From contig JAXGPL010000006.1 of NCBI GenBank assembly GCA_040766985.1, positions 62,001 through 126,000 of the forward strand: a DNA stretch of 64,000 nt. Direction: 5' to 3'. The position numbers were made by a program, and so were the translations under genes. Below the pieces are notes generated by a model, which was not told the DNA's origin, did not search any database, and worked only from the letters and a program-made list of their open reading frames with translations. This document shows positions 52,043 through 61,156 of this stretch, piece after piece (position 1 is the first letter of the stretch; every line of letters starts with the position of its first letter). The DNA is from JAXGPL01 sp040766985. Lineage in GTDB: Bacteria > Bacillota > Sulfobacillia > JAUYEG01.

Positions 52043-52291
52043 CTCCGTTGTGGGTGATCGCTGGTTTCGTAGGGGATGTGATTTCACACCTGCCCCGCGG
52101 ATGCCTGCCGGCAGGACAGCCATGGAAGAAAATGGACCGCGGGCCTATTCACGGAATAGGCGCGGCCTGCGTGACCGTGTGCACGACTGTCCGCGCGGCT
52201 GAGTGCGTGGCCGTTGCCTCCCACCGAACCAGCTGGAGGCAGTCATGGCAGGCGCCGCCGAAGAAGCACACCAATCCGGGGGGTGACCGCG

Positions 52292-53275
52292 ATGCTCATA
52301 CTTACCAAGTCCGACGTTCGGGACGCACTCCGCATGCCTGCGGCAATTGATGCGGCGGCAGGAGCCCTTGCGGCCTTTTCATCCGGTGACGCGGATGTGC
52401 CGCCGCGGATTCACGTCAACGCCGCCAAAGGGGTCAGTCTTTACATGCCCGGCCTGATCCGGAGCAGCGGCGCCCTCGGCGCCAAGATCGTATCCGTCTT
52501 CCCGGGCAACCAGTCGGCCGGTCTTCCGACCATCACGGCGCTGATGGTGCTGCAGGATTCCGCGACCGGCATGCCGCTATCAGTAATGGAAGCCTCATAC
52601 CTCACGGCCGTCCGCACCGGTGCGGCAGCCGGGGTCGCCACCAGATACCTCGCCCGGGCGGGTGCAGCCAACGTTCTGCTGATCGGCGCCGGCGTGCAGG
52701 GCAGGGCCCAGCTTGCGGCAGTACAGGCGGTACGTGGTGTCAGCCGGGCGGTCATCTGCGACCTGGATTCGGCGGCGGCGGGGCAGCTGGCACAGGAACT
52801 CGAAGGCGAGACTGCGAGCCTGCAGACCGCAGCCGACCCGAACCCGTTCGTCCCGGACGCAGACATCATCATCTGCGCCACGACTTCGCGCCGCCCGGTG
52901 TTCGACGGCAGGTTGGTCCGCCCCGGCACCCATATCAACGCGATCGGGGCGTACACCCCCGAGATGCAGGAACTCGACGAGTTCATCGTCTCCGGCGCAG
53001 ACCTGTTCGTCTGCGACTCCCGTGCGGCAGCCTGGAAGGAGGCCGGCGACCTGGTCATCCCCGCCCGCAAAGGCCTGATCGACATGTCCCGCATCGACGC
53101 CGAGGTCGGCGACCTCGTCCTCGGAAGGGCACCGGGCAGGCGCGACGACCGCGAGATCACAGTATACAAGGGCGTCGGGCTGGCTGCCCTTGACCTGGCG
53201 GCTGCGCAGGCGGTCTTCGCCGGGGCGGAGGCAGCCGGGATAGGTACCGCAGTGGACGTCATGGCATCGGATTGA
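52292..53275 (+). CDS. ornithine cyclodeaminase / mu-crystallin family protein
   Basis: The 327-residue protein has the NAD(P)-binding Rossmann motif VLLIGAGVQGRAQLAAVQAV and other family marks (KIVSVFPGNQSAGLPTITAL, then EASYLTAVRTGAAAGVAT). The family includes ornithine cyclodeaminase, alanine dehydrogenase and reductases of cyclic imines such as pyrroline-2-carboxylate. It is followed on the same strand by a glycyl radical activating enzyme and hydroxyproline dehydratase, which make pyrroline-5-carboxylate. A ProC-like reductase would normally accompany them, so this protein is a candidate for that step. Start: ATG at 52292 with GGGGGGT upstream. Confidence 0.88.
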   Translation: MLILTKSDVRDALRMPAAIDAAAGALAAFSSGDADVPPRIHVNAAKGVSLYMPGLIRSSGALGAKIVSVFPGNQSAGLPTITALMVLQDSATGMPLSVMEASYLTAVRTGAAAGVATRYLARAGAANVLLIGAGVQGRAQLAAVQAVRGVSRAVICDLDSAAAGQLAQELEGETASLQTAADPNPFVPDADIIICATTSRRPVFDGRLVRPGTHINAIGAYTPEMQELDEFIVSGADLFVCDSRAAAWKEAGDLVIPARKGLIDMSRIDAEVGDLVLGRAPGRRDDREITVYKGVGLAALDLAAAQAVFAGAEAAGIGTAVDVMASD

Positions 53276-53414
53276 CGCTGCAGGATATGTGGACCGGCGG
53301 CGAAACCATATGGCAATGCAGCGCCTTGTCGGCTAGCTGCGCCGGGCCCGGTCCGGTCGGTGCGGCATCAGCGTAGCTGTATGGGAGGTTCAGGCCATCG
53401 CGGTTTCGGGTTGG

Positions 53415-54272
53415 GTGTTCAACATTATGCGCTTTGCCGTCAACGACGGACCGGGAATCCGCTCGACGGTTTTCCTGAAAGGTTGCCCGCTGGACTGCTG
53501 GTGGTGCCATAACCCCGAGAGCCAGGCGCCGGGACCGGAGCTCGTCCTTAACCGGGACCGGTGTATCAGTTGCGGGCGCTGCGCCGCGGTGTGTCCCAGG
53601 GGGCCGGGGGAGCCCTGCACGGCGTGTGGGCGATGCGTTGAAACCTGCCCCGCCGCCGCGCGCGAGATTGCCGGTCGGCTGATGACCGCCCGCGAGGTAT
53701 TGGCTGAGGCGCAGCGCGACAGGGTGTTCTTTGATCAATCCGGCGGCGGGATCAGCTTCTCGGGCGGCGAGCCTCTGGCCCAGCCGGACTTCCTCGTTGC
53801 GATGCTCAGGTTGTGCCGCGAAGCCGGCATCGCCACCGCCGTCGACACCTGCGGCTATGCGGACCAATCGGCGATCCTGGCCGCCGCCGAGTACGCCGAT
53901 GAATTCCTTTACGATATCAAGCACCTCGACACCGAGACCCACCGGCAGTACACGGGAGTCGGCAACGAGCAGATCCTTGCGAACCTTGTCGCCCTCAGCA
54001 GCGTCCACGACGCGGTTACCGCTAGGGTACCGGTGATCCCGGGCGTCAACGACGATAGTGGACACATCGAGAGGGTGGCCGCATATCTCTGCCGCAATAC
54101 CCGGATCAGGCGGGTCACCTTGCTGCCGTACCACGCTTCCGGGGAAAGCAAATACCTGCGCCTTGGCCGTCCGTACCGCATGGCCGGCACCAGGACTCCA
54201 TCTCACGAGCATATGGGTAAGCTGGCGGGGGCCTTCGCCGCAGCCGGCCTTGAGCCTGACATAGGAGGCTAG
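53415..54272 (+). CDS. glycyl-radical enzyme activating enzyme (radical SAM)
   Basis: The 285-residue protein has the radical SAM cluster CPLDCWWC (Cys-x3-Cys-x2-Cys) at about residue 25, preceded by FAVNDGPGIRSTVFLKG, the activating-enzyme start. It then has a ferredoxin insert (CISCGRCAAVCP, CTACGRCVETCP), as in activators of glycerol dehydratase-type enzymes. It should make the glycyl radical on the enzyme encoded five bases downstream. The GTG at 53415 is the first usual start, but GGGAGG at 53381 points to an upstream position where the in-frame codon is ATC, reading IAVSGWVFNIMRF. Translation may start there if non-standard, otherwise at 53415. Confidence 0.88.
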   Translation: MFNIMRFAVNDGPGIRSTVFLKGCPLDCWWCHNPESQAPGPELVLNRDRCISCGRCAAVCPRGPGEPCTACGRCVETCPAAAREIAGRLMTAREVLAEAQRDRVFFDQSGGGISFSGGEPLAQPDFLVAMLRLCREAGIATAVDTCGYADQSAILAAAEYADEFLYDIKHLDTETHRQYTGVGNEQILANLVALSSVHDAVTARVPVIPGVNDDSGHIERVAAYLCRNTRIRRVTLLPYHASGESKYLRLGRPYRMAGTRTPSHEHMGKLAGAFAAAGLEPDIGG

Positions 54273-54276
54273 ACCG

Positions 54277-56637
54277 ATGATCACCAACCGTGTGGCCAGA
54301 CTCCGGCAGCAGAGCCTTGACGCCCAGCCCCGCATCTCGACGGAGCGGGCGGAGTTGCTGACGGAGTTTGACCGGACCTGCCGTGAAACCGCTGTGCCGG
54401 TGCGCCGCGCGCTGGCCTTCCAATACATTCTTGAGCACAAAGCCATCGCGATTGGGCCAGGCGAACTGATCGTCGGCGAACGCGGCCCGTCTCCGAAAGC
54501 TACTCCCACCTATCCCGAGCTGTGCTGCCACAGCCTGGCCGACCTCGACCTCCTCGACAGCAGGCCCAAGATCCCGTTCCGGGTCGACGAGAGGTCGCGA
54601 CGGGTGTACGAGGAGAGCATCATTCCCTATTGGCAGGGCCGTTCGATACGCGACATGCTGTTCGCGGCGATGAGCCCGGAGTGGGTTGCAGCATATGACG
54701 CCGGGATGTTCACGGAGTTCATGGAGCAGCGGGCGCCGGGGCATACGGTCTGCGGCGACAAGATCTACCGCAAGGGTTTCCTTGATATCAAACGGGACGT
54801 TGAATCACACCTTGCCCGCCTCGACTACCTCCGAGACCCCATGGCATACGACAAGCGCCTTGAACTCAGGGCGATGCGGATCTGCTGTGACGCGATCATC
54901 GCTTACGCGGCCAGGCACGCCGGACTGGCCCGCGAACTAGCCGCCTCGGAGGCCGACGCGACCAGGCAGGCTGAATTGCTGAAGATCGCTGAGGTCTGCG
55001 GGCATGTGCCCGCGGAGGCCCCCAGGGATTTTTGGGAGGCCCTGCAGGCGTATTGGTTTGTGCACCTCGGCGTGATTACCGAGCTGAACACGTGGGACTC
55101 GTTTTGCCCAGGGCGTCTTGACCAGCACCTTGAGCCGTTCTACCGGCAGGGCCTGGAGCAGGGCTCCCTGACGCGGGAGCAGGCCGAGGAGTTGCTGCAG
55201 TGTTTTTGGGTCAAGTTCAACAACCAGCCCGCGCCCCCCAAGGTCGGAGTCACCGCAGCCGAGTCGGGCACGTATACCGACTTTGCCAACATCAACAGCG
55301 GCGGCCTCCGCGCCGACGGGACCGACGGCGTCAACGAGGTCACATACCTTGTGCTGGACGTGATCGACCAGATGCGGTTACTGCAGCCGAGTTCGAACAT
55401 CCAGGTCAGCAAGAAGAGCCCAGACGCCTTCGTCCGCCGTGCCGCCCGCATCATCCGCAAGGGTTGGGGTCAGCCCTCGGTCTTCAACGCGGACGCGGTG
55501 GTTGCCGAACTGCTAAGGCAGGGCAAGAGCCTCGAAGACGCCAGGATGGGCGGCACGAGCGGGTGTGTCGAAACTGGCGCCTTCGGCAAGGAAAGCTACA
55601 TCCTGACCGGATATCTCAATCTCCCCAAGATCTTCGAACTCACCCTCAGCCGGGGCGTCGATCCGCGCACAGGACGCCGGCTCGGACCCGATACCGGCGA
55701 CGCCGCGTCATTCACGGGGTTTGAGCAACTGTGGGCCGCTTACCGCAGGCAACTCGACCACATGGTCGAGGTAAAGATCGCCGGCAGCAACATCATCGAA
55801 CGCCTTTACGCGCAACACATGCCCGCGCCGTTCCTTTCGCTCGTGATCGACGACTGCGTGACCAACGGCCGCGACTACAATGCGGGCGGAGCTCGGTACG
55901 ATACGAGCTACATTCAGGGCGTCGGCATCGGTACACTGACCGACTCGCTGGCGGCCATCAAGCACCTCGTTTACGAGAGCGGCGTCCTGACGATGGCGCA
56001 GTTGCTTGGAGCCCTGAGCGCAGACTTCGAGGGCTCGGAGGACGTCAGGCAGTACCTCGTCAACCGGGCACCCAAGTACGGCAACGACGACGACCGGGCC
56101 GACGAACTGATGCGCATGGCCTTTGACGCTTTCTACGAGACCGTCAACGGCAGGCCTAACACGCGCGGCGGGACTTACCGCATCAACATGTTGCCGACGA
56201 CGTGCCACGTCTACTTTGGCTCCGTAACCGGCGCAACCCCCGACGGTCGCCGCGGCGGCCTGCCGCTGTCGGAGGGCATCTCCCCGGTCCAGGGGGCGGA
56301 CCGCAAAGGGCCGACAGCTGTCATCCAGTCCTGCGCCAAGATGGATCACCTCCGCACCGGCGGAACGTTGCTGAACATGAAGTTTACGCCGTCGGTGCTG
56401 GAAGGGGAGAAGGGGCTCGACAACCTCGTGCACCTCATCCGCGCCTACTTCAAGCTGGACGGCCACCATGTGCAGTTCAACGTCGTCGATGCCGAGACGC
56501 TCCGGGCCGCTCAGCGCGAGCCGGAGAAGCACCGCGACCTGATTGTGCGCGTGGCGGGGTACAGCGACTTCTTCTGCGACCTAAGCCCTGCCCTGCAGGA
56601 TGAGATCATCGCCAGGACGGCGCACACCACCGCCTAA
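54277..56637 (+). CDS. hypD: trans-4-hydroxy-L-proline dehydratase (glycyl radical enzyme)
   Basis: The 786-residue protein matches HypD of Clostridioides difficile along its length as I recall that sequence, including MFTEFMEQRAPGHTVCGDKI, the Cys loop GGTSGCVETGAFGKESYILT (Cys430, Glu432) and the glycyl loop RVAGYSDFF (Gly761). HypD removes water from trans-4-hydroxyproline to give pyrroline-5-carboxylate, which a reductase turns to proline; hydroxyproline comes from collagen or plant wall protein. Other glycyl radical dehydratases are alternatives, but sequence favours HypD. ATG at 54277, 4 bases after the activase stop and after ATAGGAGG. No frameshifts. The enzyme is oxygen-sensitive, so the host is probably anaerobic. 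Confidence 0.88.
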   Translation: MITNRVARLRQQSLDAQPRISTERAELLTEFDRTCRETAVPVRRALAFQYILEHKAIAIGPGELIVGERGPSPKATPTYPELCCHSLADLDLLDSRPKIPFRVDERSRRVYEESIIPYWQGRSIRDMLFAAMSPEWVAAYDAGMFTEFMEQRAPGHTVCGDKIYRKGFLDIKRDVESHLARLDYLRDPMAYDKRLELRAMRICCDAIIAYAARHAGLARELAASEADATRQAELLKIAEVCGHVPAEAPRDFWEALQAYWFVHLGVITELNTWDSFCPGRLDQHLEPFYRQGLEQGSLTREQAEELLQCFWVKFNNQPAPPKVGVTAAESGTYTDFANINSGGLRADGTDGVNEVTYLVLDVIDQMRLLQPSSNIQVSKKSPDAFVRRAARIIRKGWGQPSVFNADAVVAELLRQGKSLEDARMGGTSGCVETGAFGKESYILTGYLNLPKIFELTLSRGVDPRTGRRLGPDTGDAASFTGFEQLWAAYRRQLDHMVEVKIAGSNIIERLYAQHMPAPFLSLVIDDCVTNGRDYNAGGARYDTSYIQGVGIGTLTDSLAAIKHLVYESGVLTMAQLLGALSADFEGSEDVRQYLVNRAPKYGNDDDRADELMRMAFDAFYETVNGRPNTRGGTYRINMLPTTCHVYFGSVTGATPDGRRGGLPLSEGISPVQGADRKGPTAVIQSCAKMDHLRTGGTLLNMKFTPSVLEGEKGLDNLVHLIRAYFKLDGHHVQFNVVDAETLRAAQREPEKHRDLIVRVAGYSDFFCDLSPALQDEIIARTAHTTA

Positions 56638-56692
56638 CTCCGCGCCGCTCTCCCACGTCCGTGATGCCTGGTCAGATGACCGCGGTCGGGGC

Positions 56693-56923
56693 TTAGCTGC
56701 CGCGCCCGCCGGCCAAGAACCCCCTGCACTGAGGCGCTTGCTGGAGAAACGACTCGATCCTAGCGCATCCGAAATCCGACCACCTGCCGCAATTGGCCAC
56801 GCCGGCCCGCCCGCGGGCGCACGCCCTGATCTCGCAGACGTTGCAGTGGCTGAAGAGGTGGGGGCCATCCGAAGGTGAGGCTTCCAGAACAATATACCGA
56901 ACATCTGTTCGCTTGTCAATCAT
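56693..56923 (-). pseudogene. DUF3795-like fragment
   Basis: A frame beginning at ATG 56923 carries CNVCEIRACARGRAGVANCG and FGCARIESFLQQAPQCRGFL, which resemble the C-terminal half of DUF3795 proteins (Cys pairs followed by a 'C..l..fl...p..r' tail). The usual N-terminal Cys motif (CGLYCGAC-like) is missing and the Cys next to the NCG motif has become Trp, so the gene is truncated or decayed. Ribosome binding site too close to the ATG. The family is probably metal-binding; function unknown. Confidence 0.4.
56898..56911. promoter_or_regulatory. SOS-box-like palindrome
   Basis: CGAAC-ATCT-GTTCG, perfect 5-bp arms, fits the Gram-positive LexA box CGAACNNNNGTTCG. It falls just inside the start of the DUF3795-like fragment. 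Chance cannot be excluded and no SOS gene is adjacent. Confidence 0.35.
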
Positions 56924-57083
56924 TCCCCGCCAAGAGGGCTGCAACGATAGACCCTCCTCACATTGAGCCGTTCTGGCAGGCCTGGCCAAGGGGTGGACGG
57001 CCCTGCGGCCCGGCAGGGAACGACGACGCCGGCTGAGAATCGCTCGTCAAGATTAGGACCGCCCCGCGACAGAGGGCGGCGGC

Positions 57084-57195
57084 CACCGGCGAGGGGTTCC
57101 TGGCGACCGGGTGGCTGCCGGGCACCGGCGAGGGGTTCCTGGCGACCGGGTGGCTGCCGGGCACCGGCGAGGGGTCGACCCGGCACCGGCGAGGA
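57084..57195. repeat. direct repeat, 39-bp unit, two full copies and partial ends
   Basis: A 39-bp unit starting CACCGGCGAGGGGTTCCTGG occurs at 57084-57122 and 57123-57161, identical in both. A third copy starts at 57162 but diverges after about 14 bases, and a fourth piece (CACCGGCGAGGA) lies at 57184. Since 39 is a multiple of 3 it stays in frame, yet no ribosome binding site suggests translation. Confidence 0.95.
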
Positions 57196-57320
57196 TAGGT
57201 GGACGTGCGGCGACCCGGTTTCTGGGAAACCTGGTCGCTCTAAGCACGCGTTGCGCAGAACGCGGTCACGGATCGACCTTAAGGGGCCGCCAAGGTCGTT
57301 TTGTTACCGCATTCCTGGAA

Positions 57321-57343
57321 ACCTGGTTTCAGCAAAACCAGGT
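57321..57343. repeat. inverted repeat ACCTGGTTT / AAACCAGGT
   Basis: Perfect 9-bp arms with 5-base centre CAGCA. A related pair (CCGGTTTC...GAAACCTGG) lies 100 bases upstream. Could be a terminator-like hairpin or remnant of a small mobile repeat. Confidence 0.5.
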
Positions 57344-57472
57344 CACTGCGCCATCGGGTCGTTTTCCGCCCAATGCACCGCGCCCGTGGCCAGGCTCCCA
57401 CGACGCCCCGCGCCCACGCCGGCGGCTGTGCGCGCCTTTGCGGGTGGGTGAGTCTTGCGAGGGGGATGCGAT

Positions 57473-58971
57473 ATGGGCGAATGGCAGGTCGGGTTGCCTC
57501 AGGACATCGAGGAAATGACCACCGTGCAGATGCAGGAGGCGATGGCCGACGGGCGGCTGACTTCGCATGGACTGGCATTGGCGTATCTTGACCGGATCGC
57601 GCGGTACGACCACGCCGGACCAGGGATCAACGCCGTCCTGGAGATCAACCCGGATGCGCTGCACATCGCGCGGGCGATGGACGCCGAGCGTGCCCGTTCC
57701 GGCCCACGCGGGCCGTTGCACGGTATTCCCGTCCTGCTCAAAGATAACATCGACACGGGAGACAAGATGCACACGAGCGCGGGGTCGCTGGCCCTGGCGG
57801 AGTCGTACGCCGCGGCGGATTCGTTCGTCGCCGCCCGGCTGCGTCACTGCGGAGCCGTCATCCTCGGCAAAGCCAACATGACGGAATGGGCCAACTTCAT
57901 GACCGAGGGCATGCCCGCGGGTTACAGTTCGCGCGGCGGCCAAGTCCTCAACCCCTACCTGCCTGGCAAGTACACCGTCGGCGGCTCGAGCTCCGGTTCT
58001 GGTGCGGCGGTGGCGGCCAATCTGGCGGCCGCGGCAATCGGCACGGAAACCTCCGGCTCCATCCTCAGTCCCGCCAGCTCCAATTCGGTCGTCGGCATCA
58101 AGCCGACAGTCGGGCTCGTGAGTCGCACAGGGATCATCCCGATAATGCACACCCAGGATACTGCCGGCCCGCTGGCTCGGACCGTGGCCGATGCGGCAGC
58201 GCTTCTGAGTGCTATCGCGGGCGTGGATGAGCGCGATCCGGCGACGTGGGCCTACGAGGGGAGGGCGTTTGCGGATTACACCGCTTTCCTCGACGGCCGT
58301 GCCCTGCGGCACGCGCGGCTCGGCGTGTGCCGGGACCTGCTCGGCCGGATGGACGGGGAGCAGCTGGCTCTGATGGAGCGTGCCTTCAGCGTGATGCGGG
58401 AAGCCGGCGCGGAGGTCATTGACCCCGTCGACATGCCTGTGGCACGGGAGAAGTACGACCGGACGGCGATGCTCTACGAGTTCAAACCCAATCTCAATGC
58501 CTACCTTGCTAGGCTTGGGCAGGCTGTGCCGGTCCATTCGCTCCGGGAGTTGATCGAGTACAATTCGCGGCACCCCAAGGCCATGCTCCGCTATGGTCAG
58601 ACTCTGCTCATCCAGTCCGAAACCAAATCCGGCGACCTTACCGAGCCGGAATACGTCCAAGCGCTTGCCAACGGCATTTACCAGTGCGCCGCACGGGGTA
58701 TCGACAAGGTGATCGCCGAGCACCGGCTCGACGCCGTCGTGTTCCCCGGCAACCTGGGGGCATCGATCGCGGCCAAGCCAGGCTACCCATCGGTCTGTGT
58801 GCCGGGCGGGTACACTCCTGACGGGCGGCCCGGGTGTTACGTTCTGTGCAGGGGCGTGGAGCGAGCCGATGTTGATCGCCCTGGCATACGCGTTCGAGCA
58901 GGCGACAATGTACAGACGGCCGCCGGCGATGGACGGGCCCGCGCTGTCGACAGCTCCGCCCGAGGGTTAAC
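57473..58971 (+). CDS. amidase signature family enzyme, C-terminus frameshifted
   Basis: The Ser-Ser-Lys centre is visible: Lys90 in LLKDNIDTGD, cis-Ser in GGSSSGSGAAVA and nucleophile Ser196 in GTETSGSIL. The enzyme hydrolyses amides, with substrates in the family from glutaminyl-tRNA to fatty amides or peptides. The frame is sound to about 58840 (GYTPDGRPG). Then another frame continues GRAWSEPMLIALAYAFEQAT and MYRRPPAMDGPALSTAPPEG and stops at 58971, the expected C-terminus. Repaired length is about 499. Start: ATG after GAGGGGG. It follows the repeat region and does not share an operon with hypD. Confidence 0.85.
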
Positions 58972-59211
58972 AGAATCTGCGTAGTCTTGCGTTGTTCCTG
59001 TACATTCATACAGCCATACGGCCGGCCGCCGCCAACGCTTCCAGGTGGTGGTTTGGTCTCTGCCAGGATTCGACTCTGCCACCGCGCAAACACAGGAGTA
59101 CTCTGCCTCTCCGTCGAAGAGGTGATGTCTTAATGTGGGCATTATGCACAGCCACCGATGGCTTAGGCATGCGGCCCCGGCAACAAGAAGGCTGGCAAGG
59201 GAGGTTTGGGT

Positions 59212-60189
59212 TTGGACGAGGATCTCAAAAAGCAGGTCGAGCAGTTGTTGTCTGCCCAGGAGGGTCTACAACACGTCTTTGCGCAGCTTTACAAGGCCGT
59301 TGACGATGTGTTGTGGTACCACAAGGTTGGCGACGTGGCGGAGCATGACACATTCGTCTACTGTGGGCCGCCGCCGGCCAACCTGAGTGCTCAACCGCCT
59401 CAGGACCGCGGCAACCCCGTCAAGATCAGGGCCTACCGGTTTTGGCCCAAAGGTATCGACAGGACCAAGAAGCATCCGCTGCTCGTGTACCCGCATGGCG
59501 GCGTGCACGCCAACTTTTCGAGCGCCGGCTCCAACGTCGTCCGGGAGATGGTCCAGCAAGGATACATCGTTGTCGCCCCGGACTATCGCGGGTCCACGGG
59601 CTACGGCGAATACCTCTACCGTATGATTGACTACGGCGGGCTCGAGGTTGAGGACACGATGTGCGCCAGGGACTGGATGGTCGAGAACGACCCGCTCGTC
59701 GACCCGGAACGCGTCGGCATCCTCGGCTGGAGCCACGGCGGACTGCACACTCTGTTTAACATCTTCCGTTATCCGGAGAAGTACAAGGTGGCCTACGCCG
59801 CGGTCCCGGTCAGCGATCTGGTCGCCCGGATGGCCTACAAGGGGCCGCACTACCACTCCCTGTACTCGGCGGACCACCACATCGGCAAGCCCGCGTGGGT
59901 TGACCCATGGGAGTACAAGCGGCGTTCGCCCGCGTACAACGCGGACAAGCTGCAGACACCGCTGCTGATCCACACGACGACCAACGATGAGGACGTCAAC
60001 GTGCTCGAAGTGGAGCACCTCATTGCACAGCTCAAGGCCGCCGGCAAGAAGTTTGAGTACAAGATCTACGACGCGGCCCCCGGAGGGCATGCGTTCAACC
60101 GCATCGATACGCCGCTGGCGCGCGAGTCGAGGCGGGAGGTGTGGGCCTTCCTGGCTAAACACCTTAACCCGCCCAATCCGCTCGTTTAG
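59212..60189 (+). CDS. S9 family peptidase (prolyl oligopeptidase-like) or alpha/beta hydrolase
   Basis: The 325-residue protein has a short N-terminal part and an alpha/beta-hydrolase domain with LLVYPHGGVHANF (oxyanion region), IVVAPDYRGSTGYGEYLY, the nucleophile Ser174 in GWSHGG, Asp259 in TNDEDVN and His293 in GGHAFNR. This is the S9 catalytic domain without the beta-propeller, as in small S9C peptidases. Likely substrate: short peptides or esters. Start: TTG at 59212, seven bases after GGAGG. No signal peptide. A GC-rich hairpin (GCCGCC...GGCGGC) lies about 30 bases past the stop. Confidence 0.86.
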   Translation: MDEDLKKQVEQLLSAQEGLQHVFAQLYKAVDDVLWYHKVGDVAEHDTFVYCGPPPANLSAQPPQDRGNPVKIRAYRFWPKGIDRTKKHPLLVYPHGGVHANFSSAGSNVVREMVQQGYIVVAPDYRGSTGYGEYLYRMIDYGGLEVEDTMCARDWMVENDPLVDPERVGILGWSHGGLHTLFNIFRYPEKYKVAYAAVPVSDLVARMAYKGPHYHSLYSADHHIGKPAWVDPWEYKRRSPAYNADKLQTPLLIHTTTNDEDVNVLEVEHLIAQLKAAGKKFEYKIYDAAPGGHAFNRIDTPLARESRREVWAFLAKHLNPPNPLV

Positions 60190-60358
60190 CAGCGCGTTCG
60201 ATTGTATGGTGCTGGGCTCGGCCGCCTTTCCGGGGCGGCTGTGCCCGGCGGCCCAACATAAGGGAGGTGGTTAGCCCACGGAGTAGCCCGAAGAACACTG
60301 TCGGCAGAGGTGTTACTCAAGGTTCCGAGGGATTTTCGGGATGGAGGTGCAAGACAAC

Positions 60359-61129
60359 TTGATTGCAGGACGGATTGCTGGATTCTGGGCTCTTCTAGTC
60401 TCATTCGTACTGATGCTTCTGGCAGTCAGTAACGCCAAGAAGAGACTGCCCAAGATCCGGACGCTTGCTGGCCTGGAGGCGATCGAAGAGGCGGTTGGCC
60501 GCGCGACCGAGATGGGCAAACCGGTGATGTTCACCCCGGGCTATGGGGACGTCGCCGGAACCAACGCAGCGCCCACGATCGCCGGACTCGATATGCTTGG
60601 CTATGTCGGGCGCCTAGCCGCCAGGCGCGATACCAAAATGGCAGTGACCGTGGGCCACCCCAATACATACACCGTTGCGCTGGACGTTCTGAGGCGCGCA
60701 TATATGGTTGAGGGCCGTCCCGATGCTCTGCCGGACGACGCTGTCACCTTTGGCTCCGAGATTCAGTTCGCGTTTACGGCTCACACTCTCGGGCGTATCC
60801 AGCGGGAGAAGCCGGCAACCTGCCTGTTCCTCGGTTACTTCGCTGCGGAAGCGATCATCGTTGCTGAGGCAGCGGTAGCCGCCGGGTCAATCTCAATCGC
60901 TGGGGCGACAAACCACTTCCAGTTGCCGTTCTTTGTCGCCGCCTGCGACTACACCCTGATTGGAGAGGAATTCCTTGCGGCCGGCGCTTACGTGTCAAAC
61001 GATCCGCGCCGCATTGGTTCAATCGCCGGTCAGGATTGGATCAAGGGCATTGCGGTCTTGATAGTAATCGCCGGGGTGGTCATGCGGGCAACGGGCAACA
61101 ACGCTATGACCACATGGCTCAGCAAATAG
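60359..61129 (+). CDS. cassette 2 gene A: DUF6754-type membrane-anchored protein
   Basis: The protein has 256 residues from TTG 60359 (GGAGGTG nine bases before), or 262 from ATG 60341. It has an N-terminal helix (IAGFWALLVSFVLMLLAV), an alpha/beta domain, and a C-terminal helix (GIAVLIVIAGVVMRATG). Shared with cassette 1 are EEAVGRATEMGKPVMFTPGY and PFFVAACDYTLIGEE, and the fold is DUF6754. Here the Gly-rich turn TPGYGDVAGTNAAPT is longer than in copy 1. Role unknown. First gene of a second four-gene cassette that ends by overlapping menG. Confidence 0.8.
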   Translation: MIAGRIAGFWALLVSFVLMLLAVSNAKKRLPKIRTLAGLEAIEEAVGRATEMGKPVMFTPGYGDVAGTNAAPTIAGLDMLGYVGRLAARRDTKMAVTVGHPNTYTVALDVLRRAYMVEGRPDALPDDAVTFGSEIQFAFTAHTLGRIQREKPATCLFLGYFAAEAIIVAEAAVAAGSISIAGATNHFQLPFFVAACDYTLIGEEFLAAGAYVSNDPRRIGSIAGQDWIKGIAVLIVIAGVVMRATGNNAMTTWLSK

Positions 61130-61156
61130 GGCCGGCGGGAGAGGAGGGCGCGAACT

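Larger units (their letters stand above)
56638..57472 (+). other. gene-poor, repeat-rich region between hypD and amidase
   Basis: Apart from the DUF3795-like fragment on the minus strand there is no supported gene. The region holds a 39-bp direct repeat (57084-57195), the hairpins at 57217-57231 (GGTTTC...GAAACC) and 57321-57343, and no clear promoter for the amidase. Translations of the open frames are repeats of GSWRPGGCRAPAR type and are not proteins. Confidence 0.7.

Noticed and set aside
52077..52088. CRP-like palindrome TGTGA-TT-TCACA upstream of the SLH-transglutaminase gene
   Set aside because: Arms are only 5 bp with a 2-base centre; CRP sites have a 6-base centre. Likely chance.
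56963..57451. 162-codon repeat protein in the 57 kb region
   Set aside because: Its translation is only the 39-bp repeat and flanking GC-rich DNA; no start signal or domain.
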